Shown: positions 1 through 8,816 of the stretch, piece after piece
How the letters are laid out: each line of letters starts with the position of its first letter
Numbering within the stretch: the stretch's first letter is position 1
NCBI RefSeq assembly: GCF_030063195.1
Contig: NZ_JASISS010000002.1
Coordinates: 186,001 to 250,000, forward strand
DNA from: Cryobacterium sp. PH31-AA6
GTDB taxonomy: Bacteria > Actinomycetota > Actinomycetes > Actinomycetales > Microbacteriaceae
DNA length: 64,000 nucleotides
Direction: 5' to 3'
Program-made: the position numbers and the translations under genes
Notes under the pieces: model-generated
Database searches by the model: none
Seen by the model: the letters and a program-made list of their open reading frames with translations, nothing else
Told to the model about the DNA's origin: nothing

Positions 1-315
1 GTGGGACGCCCCCTCGACGAAGCTCTGCTGGAGGTCGTAGCTGCGCCGAATCGGTATGAGAGCGGTTCGCGCCATCAGGTAGCTGGAGAGGGGGAGCAGG
101 ATCACCAGGATGCTGTATCCGACGATGAGGCCAACGCGCAGATTGGCGAAGCCCTGTTCGGCGGTAGTGATCGACGTGCTGTTCCGTTCCCCCGAGTCCA
201 AGTCGAAGGTGCCGGTGACGTAGCCGTAGATCCCGAGCGCAAAGCCACCAAAGAGCAACAGCTGAACGACGGTGTACGTGAGAGTGAGGCGGATCAGCGC
301 CCGACGAAAAATCAC
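1..315 (-). CDS. Sensor histidine kinase, N-terminal part (cut by window edge)
   Basis: Read on the minus strand from a GTG at 315-313, which overlaps the TGA of the upstream response regulator (GTGA), so the two are translationally coupled. The 105 visible residues show a first membrane segment (about residues 14-30), a short extracytoplasmic loop and a second membrane segment (about 67-84). A juxtamembrane stretch ends in SFVEGASH, the usual start of the H-box with the phospho-accepting histidine. The rest of the kinase lies outside the window. Family knowledge: such kinases autophosphorylate and pass phosphate to the cognate OmpR-type regulator. Being last in an ABC-exporter operon, it probably senses the exporter's substrate or envelope stress; that is inference. 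Confidence 0.85.
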   Translation of the reverse strand, partial: MIFRRALIRLTLTYTVVQLLLFGGFALGIYGYVTGTFDLDSGERNSTSITTAEQGFANLRVGLIVGYSILVILLPLSSYLMARTALIPIRRSYDLQQSFVEGASH

Positions 316-992
316 CGGTCCGCGGCGATCAGATAGCCGGACCCCCGGCGGGTTTCGATGATCTCCACCTCACCGGGGAGGGTGAGTTTCTGGCGCAGAT
401 ACCGGATGTAGGTCTGCACGACGTTGCTGAACCCCTCGTAGTTGCTGTCCCAGGCATGATCAATCAACTCGGATGAGCTGATGATCTGGCCGGCGTTACT
501 CATCAGGTATTCGAGCACGGCGTACTCTTTGGCGGTGAGGGCGATGCTGCGTCCGGCTCGCGTCGCGGTCCTGGTCGCGGGCTCCAAGGTCACGCCCTGG
601 GCGTGGAGCACCGGCGAGAGGGCGCGAGGTGCGCGACGGAGCAGTGCTCTCACTCTCGCGAGAAGCTCCACCAGGTGGAACGGCTTGACGAGGTAGTCGT
701 CGGCACCCGCGTCGAGACCCTCGACCCGGTTTCGTGCGGAATCCAACGCGGTCAGCATCAGGATGGGAATGTTCTTGTTCAGGTCCCGGATTCGATCGCA
801 GACATCCATCCCACCGCGCGGCAACCCGGGCAACATCAGATCCAGCACGACCAGGTCGTAGGTCTCGATCTCGAAGGCTTCGACGCCGGCCGGCGCCGAG
901 TGCACGACGTCAACGGCGTACCCGGCTTCGGCGAGCGTGCGACGGACGATGTCGGCGATCCGCAGGTCGTCCTCGACTACCAGTAGCTTCAT
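312..992 (-). CDS. OmpR/PhoB-family response regulator
   Basis: 226 residues. The receiver domain (about 1-120) has the acidic pair D8/D9, phospho-acceptor D51 in VVLDLMLP, T81 and K103 in the VKPF motif. The C-terminal winged helix (about 130-224) ends with the typical YIRYLRQKL recognition helix and the RGSGYLI wing. It should bind DNA upstream of the ABC operon when phosphorylated by the kinase whose GTG overlaps its stop. The gene starts 29 bases after the lipoprotein gene, in the same direction, so it belongs to the same transcript. Target genes are not visible from sequence alone. Confidence 0.95.
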   Translation of the reverse strand: MKLLVVEDDLRIADIVRRTLAEAGYAVDVVHSAPAGVEAFEIETYDLVVLDLMLPGLPRGGMDVCDRIRDLNKNIPILMLTALDSARNRVEGLDAGADDYLVKPFHLVELLARVRALLRRAPRALSPVLHAQGVTLEPATRTATRAGRSIALTAKEYAVLEYLMSNAGQIISSSELIDHAWDSNYEGFSNVVQTYIRYLRQKLTLPGEVEIIETRRGSGYLIAADR

Positions 993-1021
993 GGGTTTCC
1001 GTTCCAGGCCAAGGATGCCAG

Positions 1022-1588
1022 TTAGTCCGCTGCATCACCAGCGCCGGAGCCCTTTGTCGCCGTCGCGTGGGCGGGCTTCACTCCGGGCGCGCTGACCTCG
1101 AGGGTGAAATCGACCTGGTTCTTCGAACTTCGGTAGATGCTGAAGGAATTCTCCGGAAAGTGCCCCGGCCCGGATTCCGAATCGAACGAGACGGTGGTTT
1201 GGGACTTCGGCGCCAGCGTCACCCCGGCGAGTGCCTGATAGTAGGCCTCGCTCTGCCTGGTGGTGACGTCGGTCATCACATAGTAGATCTCGAACGACGT
1301 CAGTTCGGCGTCGGTGTCGTTGCGCAGGGTCACCTGCAGGCGGTCCTTGATCGCGGCGTGGGTCCGGGGATCCACGTTGTCCTCAACCGCGGCAGACACG
1401 ATCGTGAGCCCGGGAGCCGTGCTGGTGTTGGTGATCGGGTTCGAATTGACCGGGAGCACCGCGGACGCCGACGTTTCGGACCCGGCCGGTGCCTGCGAGC
1501 TCGAGGGAGTCGCTGCCTGGCAGCCGGTCAGACCGGTCACCGCGAGCGTCACGATCAGTGCGACGGGGAAAAGGAGTCGTGCTTTCAT
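1022..1588 (-). CDS. Putative lipoprotein of the ABC/two-component operon
   Basis: 188 residues from an ATG at 1588 that overlaps the stop of the permease gene (ATGA) and follows an AAGGAAG ribosome site. A signal peptide with a clear lipobox (LTGC, cysteine about 23) predicts a membrane-anchored lipoprotein. The following 30 residues are Ser/Ala/Pro-rich linker, and about residues 60-165 form a beta-rich domain with features of FxLYD or DUF4352-like domains (runs such as LQVTLRNDTDAEL). I do not recognise a precise family. Its position between exporter and two-component genes suggests an accessory ligand-binding or sensing role, an inference. Confidence 0.8.
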   Translation of the reverse strand: MKARLLFPVALIVTLAVTGLTGCQAATPSSSQAPAGSETSASAVLPVNSNPITNTSTAPGLTIVSAAVEDNVDPRTHAAIKDRLQVTLRNDTDAELTSFEIYYVMTDVTTRQSEAYYQALAGVTLAPKSQTTVSFDSESGPGHFPENSFSIYRSSKNQVDFTLEVSAPGVKPAHATATKGSGAGDAAD

Positions 1589-2568
1589 GAGATCTTCCTT
1601 TGGAGAGTGCGACGAGTTGTTGCGCCGACGGCGAAGGTCACGGAGGCGAGAGTCGCGACCGCGAGGGTGAACGCGTAGCCCCACATGTCAGCCCAGACGA
1701 AGTCCAGGGGCTGCTGGTTGTACTTGTCCTTGATTCCCAGGAAGGTAAACGACAGCCTCTCGAAGTGCTTGGTTATCGACGAGACTTCCAGGCCGTTACG
1801 GATCCCGTCGAAGCCGGCGAAATTCGCGAGAACCGTCAACTCATCGGCTTTCTTGATCTGAAGCGTCGCGAACAGCCCGCCGGGCACCTGATTGTCGGGG
1901 TCCATCGTATCGCCGATCTGGGGAATGATCAGCACAAATGCGAGCCACACCACGATTGACACGATCAGGCCGGTGCTCAGCCTCGGCGCGAGGGCCGTGA
2001 TGCCGATCGCCAAGGCGCTCCAGAAGGTGAGGTAGAGCCAGGCGACGATCGCCGCGATCAGGATGCGGGCCCCATCGATCGGCTGTAGCGGGGCGTTACC
2101 GATGACCACGATTGCAATGGTCGTCGCGACGGTCAGCAGCGCGACCACGGCGGCCCAGACGAGGGCGAGGCCGGCCACTTTTCCCAACGGAATGGCGAAG
2201 CGGCCGATGGGGCGGCTGAGGATGAGCTGCAGAGTGCCGCGGTGCTTCTCCTTCGCGATCGTGCCGTAGGCGAGCACGATGGCGAACAAGGCACCCAGAA
2301 TCTCCAGGTATTCCACTCCCCCGCGCAGCAGCTGCAGCGGGAAGAAGGTCGGTGCGGCCGGCTTGGTTGTGCTGCCCGCCGCGATCAGCTGCTGAACGTA
2401 GAGGTTGTAGGCATCGATCTGGGTACGGAAACTCGCCGCGGCGACACCCACCGAGATCAGCGTGGCAATCATCAGGAACACCATCAGTACGGCGAAAAGA
2501 CGATCCCGACGAAGATCCAGGAGTTCCTTGCGGGCGACGACCCAGGCGCGCAACGCAGGGTTACTCAT
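1585..2568 (-). CDS. ABC-2 type transporter permease
   Basis: 327 residues. A short cytoplasmic N-terminus (RKELLDLRRDR) is typical of ABC-2/NatB-like permeases. It leads into a first membrane helix (about 24-46), then a long extracytoplasmic loop and five more hydrophobic helices ending near residue 320. The segment KEKHRGTLQLILSRPIGR is the characteristic coupling region of this family. The start overlaps the end of the second permease by 8 bases and the stop overlaps the lipoprotein start by 4, so it is mid-operon. It presumably pairs with the other permease and the ATPase upstream to export a hydrophobic compound; the substrate is unknown. Confidence 0.9.
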   Translation of the reverse strand: MSNPALRAWVVARKELLDLRRDRLFAVLMVFLMIATLISVGVAAASFRTQIDAYNLYVQQLIAAGSTTKPAAPTFFPLQLLRGGVEYLEILGALFAIVLAYGTIAKEKHRGTLQLILSRPIGRFAIPLGKVAGLALVWAAVVALLTVATTIAIVVIGNAPLQPIDGARILIAAIVAWLYLTFWSALAIGITALAPRLSTGLIVSIVVWLAFVLIIPQIGDTMDPDNQVPGGLFATLQIKKADELTVLANFAGFDGIRNGLEVSSITKHFERLSFTFLGIKDKYNQQPLDFVWADMWGYAFTLAVATLASVTFAVGATTRRTLQRKIS

Positions 2569-3460
2569 TCAGACCACTCCTCATTCTGGCGCGTGGGGTC
2601 AGGGCGACGACCACGGTCATCAGCACCAGAAAGGCCAGCAGGATCAGCACACTTGACGTGGCATCGCCGGTCACGGTGGAGTCCTGCAGCACAATACTGG
2701 ACGCCCGTTTGAATTGCTCGGTGACCGAGAGCGGGTCGGTGAGAACAGACACCAGATCGAAGTACCCACCGGGCGGATTCACAGCAGGAACCGGATTGAG
2801 CAATGAGACGGGTCGTGCCGCCGTGCCGATCTGGGGAAGGACGAACGCCACCAGGCTCCAGATCACGAACGGGACCAGCAACGCCGTCGTTTCCTGTCGG
2901 CTGCGCAACCCGGTCAGCATGCCCAGGAGCGCGAAGGACTCGAGCAGCATCCACGACAGCGCGCTGAACGCAACGAGCCGTGCCGTATCGCCCCAGCCCA
3001 GCGGTGCGCCGGTGATGCTGCTGATGATCACCCAGCTGATGGACATGCTGATGCCGATGGCGACCGCCAGAATCATGCCGAGGCCGGCCAACTGGCCGAG
3101 CAGTCGTGCGCCCGATCCCACGGGACGGCTCAACACGAGGTCCGAGGTTGCCGCCCGGCGATCCCGCAGGGTCGACTGAACACCCAGCACGATGGCCATG
3201 AGCGAACCGATCAGGAGAACATAAATGACGGCATTGCGCGCGTAGTAGAGCGGCGAAATGCCGGCGAACGGATTGACAGCTGAGCTGAGGCCGTCGGCAA
3301 TGACCTTGTCATAGACATCCGTCACCGTCTGGTGGGTCACCCACCCGATCACCGAGGACGCGATCACCATGCCGATGAACACCACCAGGAGCAGGTTGGA
3401 CGTGTGAGTGCGTCGGGCGGTGAGCATCTCGTGCCGCGCGCTGACCAGGAAAACTCTCAC
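2561..3460 (-). CDS. ABC-2 type transporter permease
   Basis: 299 residues, with the same architecture as the next gene: a first helix at about 20-42, an extracytoplasmic loop, then five helices. The coupling segment RDRRAATSDLVLSRPVGS matches the corresponding region of the downstream permease, so the two look like diverged paralogues forming a heterodimer. The start is a GTG whose GTGA overlaps the ATPase stop, indicating translational coupling. The protein ends with a short basic tail. Confidence 0.9.
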   Translation of the reverse strand: MRVFLVSARHEMLTARRTHTSNLLLVVFIGMVIASSVIGWVTHQTVTDVYDKVIADGLSSAVNPFAGISPLYYARNAVIYVLLIGSLMAIVLGVQSTLRDRRAATSDLVLSRPVGSGARLLGQLAGLGMILAVAIGISMSISWVIISSITGAPLGWGDTARLVAFSALSWMLLESFALLGMLTGLRSRQETTALLVPFVIWSLVAFVLPQIGTAARPVSLLNPVPAVNPPGGYFDLVSVLTDPLSVTEQFKRASSIVLQDSTVTGDATSSVLILLAFLVLMTVVVALTPRARMRSGLNE

Positions 3461-4194
3461 GCGGCCGACTCCGACTCCACCTGAAAGTAGATCGCCTCGA
3501 GCGAGTCCTCGCCGGGGAACGCCGCCAGGGTGCGCTCAAGGGAGTCGTGATGCACGAGGTGCCCGCCCTTGAGGATTCCGATGCTCGTGCAGGTCTTCGT
3601 CACCTCCGCGAGCAGGTGGGTGTTCATGAAGATCGTCATCCCGAACTCGGAGTTCAAGTGCACGATCGTCTCTCGAAGAGTGCGGACCCCCTCGGGGTCC
3701 AGACCCGACGTCGGTTCGTCGAGGAAAAGCACGGACGGGGAGTGCAGGATCGCCTGGGCGATGCCGACCCGCTGCCGCATCCCCTTACTGAAGGTTCCCA
3801 GCCTCTGACGGTCGTGACCTTCGAAATCGAGAATGCGCAGTACATCGCGGATGCGCGCATCGGGTCGACGAAGACCCGACAGCTGAGCGAAGAACCTCAG
3901 GTTCTCCATCAAGGTCAGATTGTCGTAGAACTGGACGTTCTCCGGCAGATAGCCGATCGACTGGCGAACGCTACGAGGATCGCCCGTGACGCTATGGCCG
4001 CCCACCTCGGCGCTGCCCTGAGTCGGTTCCAGCAGGGTGGTCAGCACATTGACGGTCGTCGTCTTGCCGGCACCGTTGTGCCCCAGTAGCCCAAAGACCT
4101 CCCCCGCCGGAACCTCGAGGGTCAGGGCATCGAGCGCCAGTTTCGGGCCGTAACGCATCGAGAGCTGGTTGGTCGAGATAGCTGGGGTGGTCAT
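3457..4194 (-). CDS. ABC transporter ATP-binding protein (exporter type)
   Basis: 245 residues from the ATG at 4194. An in-frame extension upstream to 4305 is low-complexity and was rejected. Walker A is GHNGAGKT (38-45), the signature is FSKGMRQR, Walker B is SVLFLDEPTSGLDP, and an H-loop is present (MNTHLLAEV). The CcmA/NatA-type sequence powers the two ABC-2 permeases encoded immediately downstream. It is the first gene of the six-gene minus-strand operon (ATPase, permease, permease, lipoprotein, regulator, kinase). The ribosome site is weak, so the start could be slightly different. Confidence 0.92.
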   Translation of the reverse strand: MTTPAISTNQLSMRYGPKLALDALTLEVPAGEVFGLLGHNGAGKTTTVNVLTTLLEPTQGSAEVGGHSVTGDPRSVRQSIGYLPENVQFYDNLTLMENLRFFAQLSGLRRPDARIRDVLRILDFEGHDRQRLGTFSKGMRQRVGIAQAILHSPSVLFLDEPTSGLDPEGVRTLRETIVHLNSEFGMTIFMNTHLLAEVTKTCTSIGILKGGHLVHHDSLERTLAAFPGEDSLEAIYFQVESESAA

Positions 4195-4301
4195 GATCTG
4201 ACCGTAACCGGGCGACCGTGAGACCACGATGAGAAGGCTCTGGGGCCGATGAAACGATGGTGAGGGATCACGGTAGCGGACGTGAGGGGTCCGGCACCCG
4301 A

Positions 4302-5591
4302 TCACCGTGACATGGACGGCATGACCTCGATCGTGATGACGCGCAGCCCCTCGATCTCGGCGACCCTGAGCCGCCGCGTCCCGACGGGCACGAAGTCGCC
4401 CACGACCGGGAGCCGGCCCAGCCTGTGTATGAGGAAACCGGCGGCGGTCTCATAGGGTCCATCCTCGAGTTCTATCCCGGTGAGCTCCGCGAAGTCTTCG
4501 ATGTTCAGGCCGGCGTCCACCAGCCGCACGGTGTCCAACCCGGCGGCGCCCGCGGCCGGCCCGTTTCGGTCGCGGTCATCCCGCATCTCGCCGACAAGTT
4601 CCTCGACGAGATCCTCGAGTGTCACGATGCCATCGGTCCCGCCGTATTCGTCGATCACAACCGCGATGTGCACGCCGGTGTGCCGGAGTCGGGTCAGCGC
4701 GGGCAACAGACGATTCGTTCCGGGGAGGCACTCGATCGGCCGCGCGAGGTCGGCGACGGTTTGCGCGCCTGGACTCGACTCCGGATCGAGAAGATCCCGC
4801 ACGTGCACGAATCCGATCACGTCGTCAACCGATCGGCCGGTGATCGGGTAGCGCGTGTAGGGAGTCACGCGCACCTCTGCGATCGCCTCCTCGATCGATT
4901 GCGTCCCTTTCAGGAACGCGACATCCGCTCGGGGACGCATGACCTCCCTGAGGGTCCGATCCGTGGCGGTGATGACCTCATCGAGGATCTTTCGCTCGTC
5001 GCCGGCGAGTCCCGGATGCGCCCCGAGCAGGTCTCGGAGTTCCTCGACGGGCATCTCCTCCTTCTTCAGCTGCGGATCACCGCCGAGCATCCGCACGACG
5101 GCGTTCGTCGTCGCCGACAGCAACCAGATCACCGGTCGCATCAGGTCCGCAAAGATGAGCAGCGGCGGGGCCAGCGCAAGCGAGAACCTGGCAGCCCGCT
5201 GCAGCGCAAGCCGTTTGGGAACGAGTTCGCCCAGTACGAGGGACAGGAACGCGATCAGCAGGGTGACACCAATCAAAGCCAAGACATCGGCGACGCCCGC
5301 GGCCAGGCCTGCCGATTCCAGTAGCGGCGCCACTCCCGGGGCCAGGGTCGAAGCGCCGAAGGCCGCGGAGAGGAATCCGGCGACGGTGACCCCGATCTGT
5401 ACCGCCGCGAGAAAAGTGTTGGGATCCCGCGCGAGCGCGGCGACCTTGGCCCCGCGGGCGCCCTGTCTCCTCAGCCCGTGCAGCTGGCTTTCGCGGAGGG
5501 ACACCAACGCGATCTCGGTTGCGGCGAACACTCCCCCGATGAGCACGGCGAGCAGCACGAGCCCGAGATTTACCCACGTGATCGCGTTCAC
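4302..5591 (-). CDS. CNNM/HlyC-CorC family membrane protein (DUF21, two CBS, CorC_HlyC)
   Basis: 429 residues from a GTG at 5591, chosen because a strong GGAGGA lies 5 bases upstream; the longer open frame adds only low-complexity sequence. Order: DUF21 transmembrane domain with four hydrophobic segments (about 1-190), paired CBS domains (about 215-335) and a C-terminal CorC_HlyC domain (about 345-425). The CBS acidic stretch DEYGGTDGIVTLEDLVEE is typical. Bacterial relatives (CorB/CorC, MpfA, YtfL, often mis-called hemolysins) are linked to magnesium export or tolerance and use the CBS pair to bind Mg-ATP. It follows a small membrane-protein gene by 44 bases and is probably cotranscribed. 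Confidence 0.92.
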   Translation of the reverse strand: MNAITWVNLGLVLLAVLIGGVFAATEIALVSLRESQLHGLRRQGARGAKVAALARDPNTFLAAVQIGVTVAGFLSAAFGASTLAPGVAPLLESAGLAAGVADVLALIGVTLLIAFLSLVLGELVPKRLALQRAARFSLALAPPLLIFADLMRPVIWLLSATTNAVVRMLGGDPQLKKEEMPVEELRDLLGAHPGLAGDERKILDEVITATDRTLREVMRPRADVAFLKGTQSIEEAIAEVRVTPYTRYPITGRSVDDVIGFVHVRDLLDPESSPGAQTVADLARPIECLPGTNRLLPALTRLRHTGVHIAVVIDEYGGTDGIVTLEDLVEELVGEMRDDRDRNGPAAGAAGLDTVRLVDAGLNIEDFAELTGIELEDGPYETAAGFLIHRLGRLPVVGDFVPVGTRRLRVAEIEGLRVITIEVMPSMSR

Positions 5592-5635
5592 GAGTCCTCC
5601 GCATCCAGAAACATCCTCGGTATCCCCACCCGTTG

Positions 5636-5821
5636 TCAGCTGGTGGAATTGTCGAGCAGGCGCTCCAACTCGCTGTCCACGTCCTGTGACGACCTCGGAT
5701 TGAGAAGGACCGCCGGAAGCTCCCAGACCACCAGCGCCGCAATGGGCAACAGCGGCCACAGTCCCCACGGGATCAGGTACAAAGCGAAGATCATGGCAGT
5801 GAGGACGACAAATTTGACCAC
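5636..5821 (-). CDS. Small two-helix membrane protein
   Basis: 61 residues from a GTG with an AAGGGG ribosome site about 9 bases upstream. Two hydrophobic stretches (about residues 2-20 and 22-40) are followed by a polar acidic tail (SSQDVDSELERLLDNS). This resembles the many short integral membrane proteins of actinobacteria; I do not recognise a family. It lies 44 bases ahead of the CNNM gene on the same strand and may be its operon partner. Confidence 0.6.
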   Translation of the reverse strand: MVKFVVLTAMIFALYLIPWGLWPLLPIAALVVWELPAVLLNPRSSQDVDSELERLLDNSTS

Positions 5822-6005
5822 GGTGCAGACCCCTTCCCGGCGATGTCTTGCGTCGGGTCAATTAGGCGCCCGATATCGCTAGGAAAACAAGGCCGGGAGA
5901 CTGTCAATCGCCCTACAGATCCACCGCACGCGGGACTGAGATGCCGGCGACGCAGATCGGACCGTCGACCGGCGCCTCAGGGCAGTCGGTCGGCGGCCCG
6001 AGCGG

Positions 6006-6833
6006 CTACATCACGCTGTCGAGGAAGGCTCTCGTGCGTGGGTTCTGTGGATTGTCCAGCACGCTGGACGGCGGACCGGACTCCACGACGACGCCGCCGT
6101 CCATGAAGACCACCTGGTCCGCGGCACCGCGGGCGAAGCCGACCTCGTGGGTCACCACGATCATGGTCATGCCGTCCGCCGCGAGGGTGCGCATGACGTC
6201 GAGCACGTCACCGACGAGTTCCGGGTCGAGGGCGCTCGTCGGTTCGTCGAACAGGAGCAGCTTGGGGTCCATGGCCAGGGACCTGGCGATCGCCACCCGC
6301 TGCTGCTGGCCGCCGGAGAGTTGCGCCGGATACGACTGGGCCAGATCGGCCAGGCCAACCCGGTCGAGGAGTTCCTGACCGCGTGCCAGGGCCCCCGGCT
6401 TCGCCAGCTTGCGCACGCCGATCGGCGCCGCCGTGACGTTCTCCAGGGCGGTCATGTGCGGGAACAGGTTGAAGCGCTGGAACACCATGCCGATCCCCCG
6501 CCGCTGCCGCGCCACCTCCCGGCGATTCATCTCATAGATCTTGCCGCGACGCTCGGCATAACCGATCAGTTCGCCGTCGACCGATATCCGGCCGCCGTCG
6601 ATGCGTTCCAGGTGGTTGATGCAGCGCAGGAACGTCGATTTTCCTGACCCTGACGGGCCCAGCAGGCACATCACCTCGCCGACATCCACGGTGAGCGAGA
6701 TGCCTTTGAGCACCTCGACGCCGCCGAAGCTCTTGCGCACCCGGCGGGCGACGAGCAACGGTTCCGAGCCAGGCACGGGCTCGGAACCGGGGGTGGAGGC
6801 TCCGGGTCGCGGATTGCTCAACAGATCGGTCAC
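6006..6833 (-). CDS. Polar amino-acid ABC transporter, ATP-binding protein
   Basis: 275 residues. Walker A is GPSGSGKST (59-67), the signature LSGGQQQR, Walker B LLLFDEPTSALDPE, and there is an H-loop (VVTHEVGFA). This is the GlnQ/HisP type that energises uptake of polar amino acids. The first 25 residues are extra to the family and contain a duplicated GSEPVPGSEP stretch. The start overlaps the permease stop by 4 bases (ATGA), so it is the last gene of the transcript that begins with the GNAT gene. Substrate: see the racemase entry; D-amino or N-acyl amino acids are a reasonable guess. Confidence 0.95.
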   Translation of the reverse strand: MTDLLSNPRPGASTPGSEPVPGSEPLLVARRVRKSFGGVEVLKGISLTVDVGEVMCLLGPSGSGKSTFLRCINHLERIDGGRISVDGELIGYAERRGKIYEMNRREVARQRRGIGMVFQRFNLFPHMTALENVTAAPIGVRKLAKPGALARGQELLDRVGLADLAQSYPAQLSGGQQQRVAIARSLAMDPKLLLFDEPTSALDPELVGDVLDVMRTLAADGMTMIVVTHEVGFARGAADQVVFMDGGVVVESGPPSSVLDNPQNPRTRAFLDSVM

Positions 6834-7837
6834 GAGGCATCCGTCCTTTCACTCTGGTTCTGTCCCTGGGGTGCCCGCCGCGGCGTGCGAACGCGGCGCG
6901 CGGCCGACCAGATCCGTTCGAGCGGGGTGGGCGGAAGGCTGCGCGCGTTGCCCCGGCCGAAGTGGCGTTCCAGGTAGTACTGCGGGATCGACAACATGGT
7001 GGTGAGGAAGAGATACCAGCAACTGACCACAACCAGCAGTTCCACCTGGCGAAGGTTCTGGGAGGAGATCTGCGTGGCCACCGTGTACACCTCGAGGACC
7101 GCGATCACCGAGAGCAGCGAGGTGTTCTTGAGCATCGAGATCGTCTCGTTGCCCATCGGCGGAATGATCACCCGCATGGCCTGAGGGAGCACCACCTTGA
7201 ACAGGGTGAACGTGGGACTCATCCCCACCGAGTAGGCGGCCTCGTGCTGTCCCTCGTCGACCGAGAGCATGCCGGCCCGCACGATCTCCGCGGAATAGGC
7301 CGCCTGGTTGAGCGTGAGCGCGAGCAGGCCCGCGGCGAAGGCGGGGATCAGGGTGTTGGTTTCCATCGAGAACACCGTGAAGTCGGTGAACGGAATCCCC
7401 AACGAGATCTGCGAGTAGAGCAGGCCGAGATAGCCCCAGAACACAATCTGGATCAGCAACGGGGTGCCGCGGAAGACCCAGACGTACAGCCAGGACAGGG
7501 TGCCCATCACCGGATTGTTCGAGAGCCGCATCACGGCCAGCAGCACGGCCAGCACGGTCGAGATGACCATCGACACGATGGTGAGCACCAGTGTCAGCAC
7601 CACCCCGTCGAGGATGCGCTTGTCGAGGATGAACTCGCTGATCGTGGGGTGGTTGACGTTCTCGTTCGCCCAGAGGGACGCGGCCATGAGGGAGAAACCA
7701 ATGGCCAGCAGCGCGGCGAGCACCCAACGCCACGGGTGCCGGAGCGGCACCGCGACCACGTCGTGGGCCTCCGCCTCCTCGGCCCTGGTCTGCTGCTCGT
7801 GCGTGGTGTCCGGGGGCGTTACCGACGTGGGCAGCAC
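6830..7837 (-). CDS. Polar amino-acid ABC transporter permease (HisM/GlnP type)
   Basis: 335 residues if started at the GTG at 7837, just after the stop of the binding-protein gene. The open frame extends to a TTG at 7888, which would overlap that gene by 47 bases, so the start is uncertain. An unusually long polar N-terminus of about 45 residues precedes a first helix, then the BPD_transp_1 domain with the EAA-like loop of this family (about residues 205-225, MLSVDEGQHEAAYSVGMSP). Five or six membrane helices are visible. It works with the ATPase downstream and the lipoprotein upstream. Confidence 0.85.
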   Translation of the reverse strand: MLPTSVTPPDTTHEQQTRAEEAEAHDVVAVPLRHPWRWVLAALLAIGFSLMAASLWANENVNHPTISEFILDKRILDGVVLTLVLTIVSMVISTVLAVLLAVMRLSNNPVMGTLSWLYVWVFRGTPLLIQIVFWGYLGLLYSQISLGIPFTDFTVFSMETNTLIPAFAAGLLALTLNQAAYSAEIVRAGMLSVDEGQHEAAYSVGMSPTFTLFKVVLPQAMRVIIPPMGNETISMLKNTSLLSVIAVLEVYTVATQISSQNLRQVELLVVVSCWYLFLTTMLSIPQYYLERHFGRGNARSLPPTPLERIWSAARRVRTPRRAPQGQNQSERTDAS

Positions 7838-7841
7838 CGGG

Positions 7842-8783
7842 TCACGACCCGAGGTTGAAGCCGGCTTCGTCGAGACCGAAGTGACCAAGGTCGTACTTCT
7901 TCAGGATCTCGTCGTAGGTGCCGTCGGCGATCGTCGCGATGAGGGCCAGGTGCAGTGCCTCCGCCAGCTTGTCGTTCTCCTTGAGAATGCCGATGCCGGT
8001 GTAGACGGGACTGTAACCGTTCGGGTTCTCCGGGTCTGTCACGAGATCGAACAGCTTGCCGTCCCCGGCGGTCTGGGCGGTGTAAGCGGCGACGGCGGAG
8101 TCAACCACCTCGGCGACGGCGCGTCCGGAACGCACGGCGGTCTGCACATCCGTCTCACCGGGAAGTTCGGAGACGTCGACAACGTCTTTCCCCGCGGCGA
8201 TGCAGGCATCGTCGTAGCTGCGCAGGATATCTCCCTGCACGGTGGCCTTGGGAACGGCGACCGTCTTACCGCAGAGATCCAGCACTCCCGAGATGTTCTC
8301 GGGATTGCCGGACTGAACGAGGATCGAGAACCCGGCATGGAAATAGTCGACGAAGTTGAGCGTCTTCTGGCGTTCGGCCGTATCGTTCATGCCCGACATG
8401 ATGACGTCGTGCTTTCCGGCCAACAGCGAGGGGATCGCCGCGGCGAAGGACTGCTTCTGCAGCTCCATCTGCACCCCGAGCTTTGCGCCGAGCGCCTGGG
8501 CCAGGTCGTGGTCGAATCCGGTGACGTTCTGGTCCTGGTCAAACATCTCCATCGGCGGGTACGGGATGTCCGAGGCCGCCTTGATGATGCCGGCTTCCTT
8601 GTACTTCGCCGGGAGCATTGCCGCGGCCGTGGCATCGATATCGGATGCCGCAGCCGGCTCCTCCGAGGCTGCGGGAGTGGCAGCGGCCGAACAGCCGGAC
8701 AGCGCGAGCGCTGCCACGACGCCCAGGGACGCCATTGTCTTCCAGCGGGGGCGGGTCTGCTGTGTCGTGTGCATCTTGATCAT
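7842..8783 (-). CDS. Amino-acid ABC transporter substrate-binding lipoprotein (SBP family 3)
   Basis: 313 residues. The signal peptide has lipobox LSGC (cysteine about 31), followed by an Ala/Glu linker and a periplasmic-type binding domain of the SBP_bac_3 family. The opening strand KAASDIPYPPMEM and the motif GFDHDLAQALGAKLGV are typical. A GGAG site sits about 7 bases before the ATG. It is encoded between the racemase-like enzyme and the permease, so it delivers the substrate for this cluster. The ligand cannot be read from sequence; the neighbours favour an amino acid that is D-configured or N-acylated. Confidence 0.93.
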   Translation of the reverse strand: MIKMHTTQQTRPRWKTMASLGVVAALALSGCSAAATPAASEEPAAASDIDATAAAMLPAKYKEAGIIKAASDIPYPPMEMFDQDQNVTGFDHDLAQALGAKLGVQMELQKQSFAAAIPSLLAGKHDVIMSGMNDTAERQKTLNFVDYFHAGFSILVQSGNPENISGVLDLCGKTVAVPKATVQGDILRSYDDACIAAGKDVVDVSELPGETDVQTAVRSGRAVAEVVDSAVAAYTAQTAGDGKLFDLVTDPENPNGYSPVYTGIGILKENDKLAEALHLALIATIADGTYDEILKKYDLGHFGLDEAGFNLGS

Positions 8784-8816
8784 GGTGCTCTCCGAACTAT
8801 GGGGCGGAAATGGGGG

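Noticed and set aside
4302-5591. Hemolysin function for the CNNM/HlyC protein
   Set aside because: The name is historical; DUF21-CBS-CorC proteins are linked to magnesium/ion transport, and nothing here indicates a toxin.
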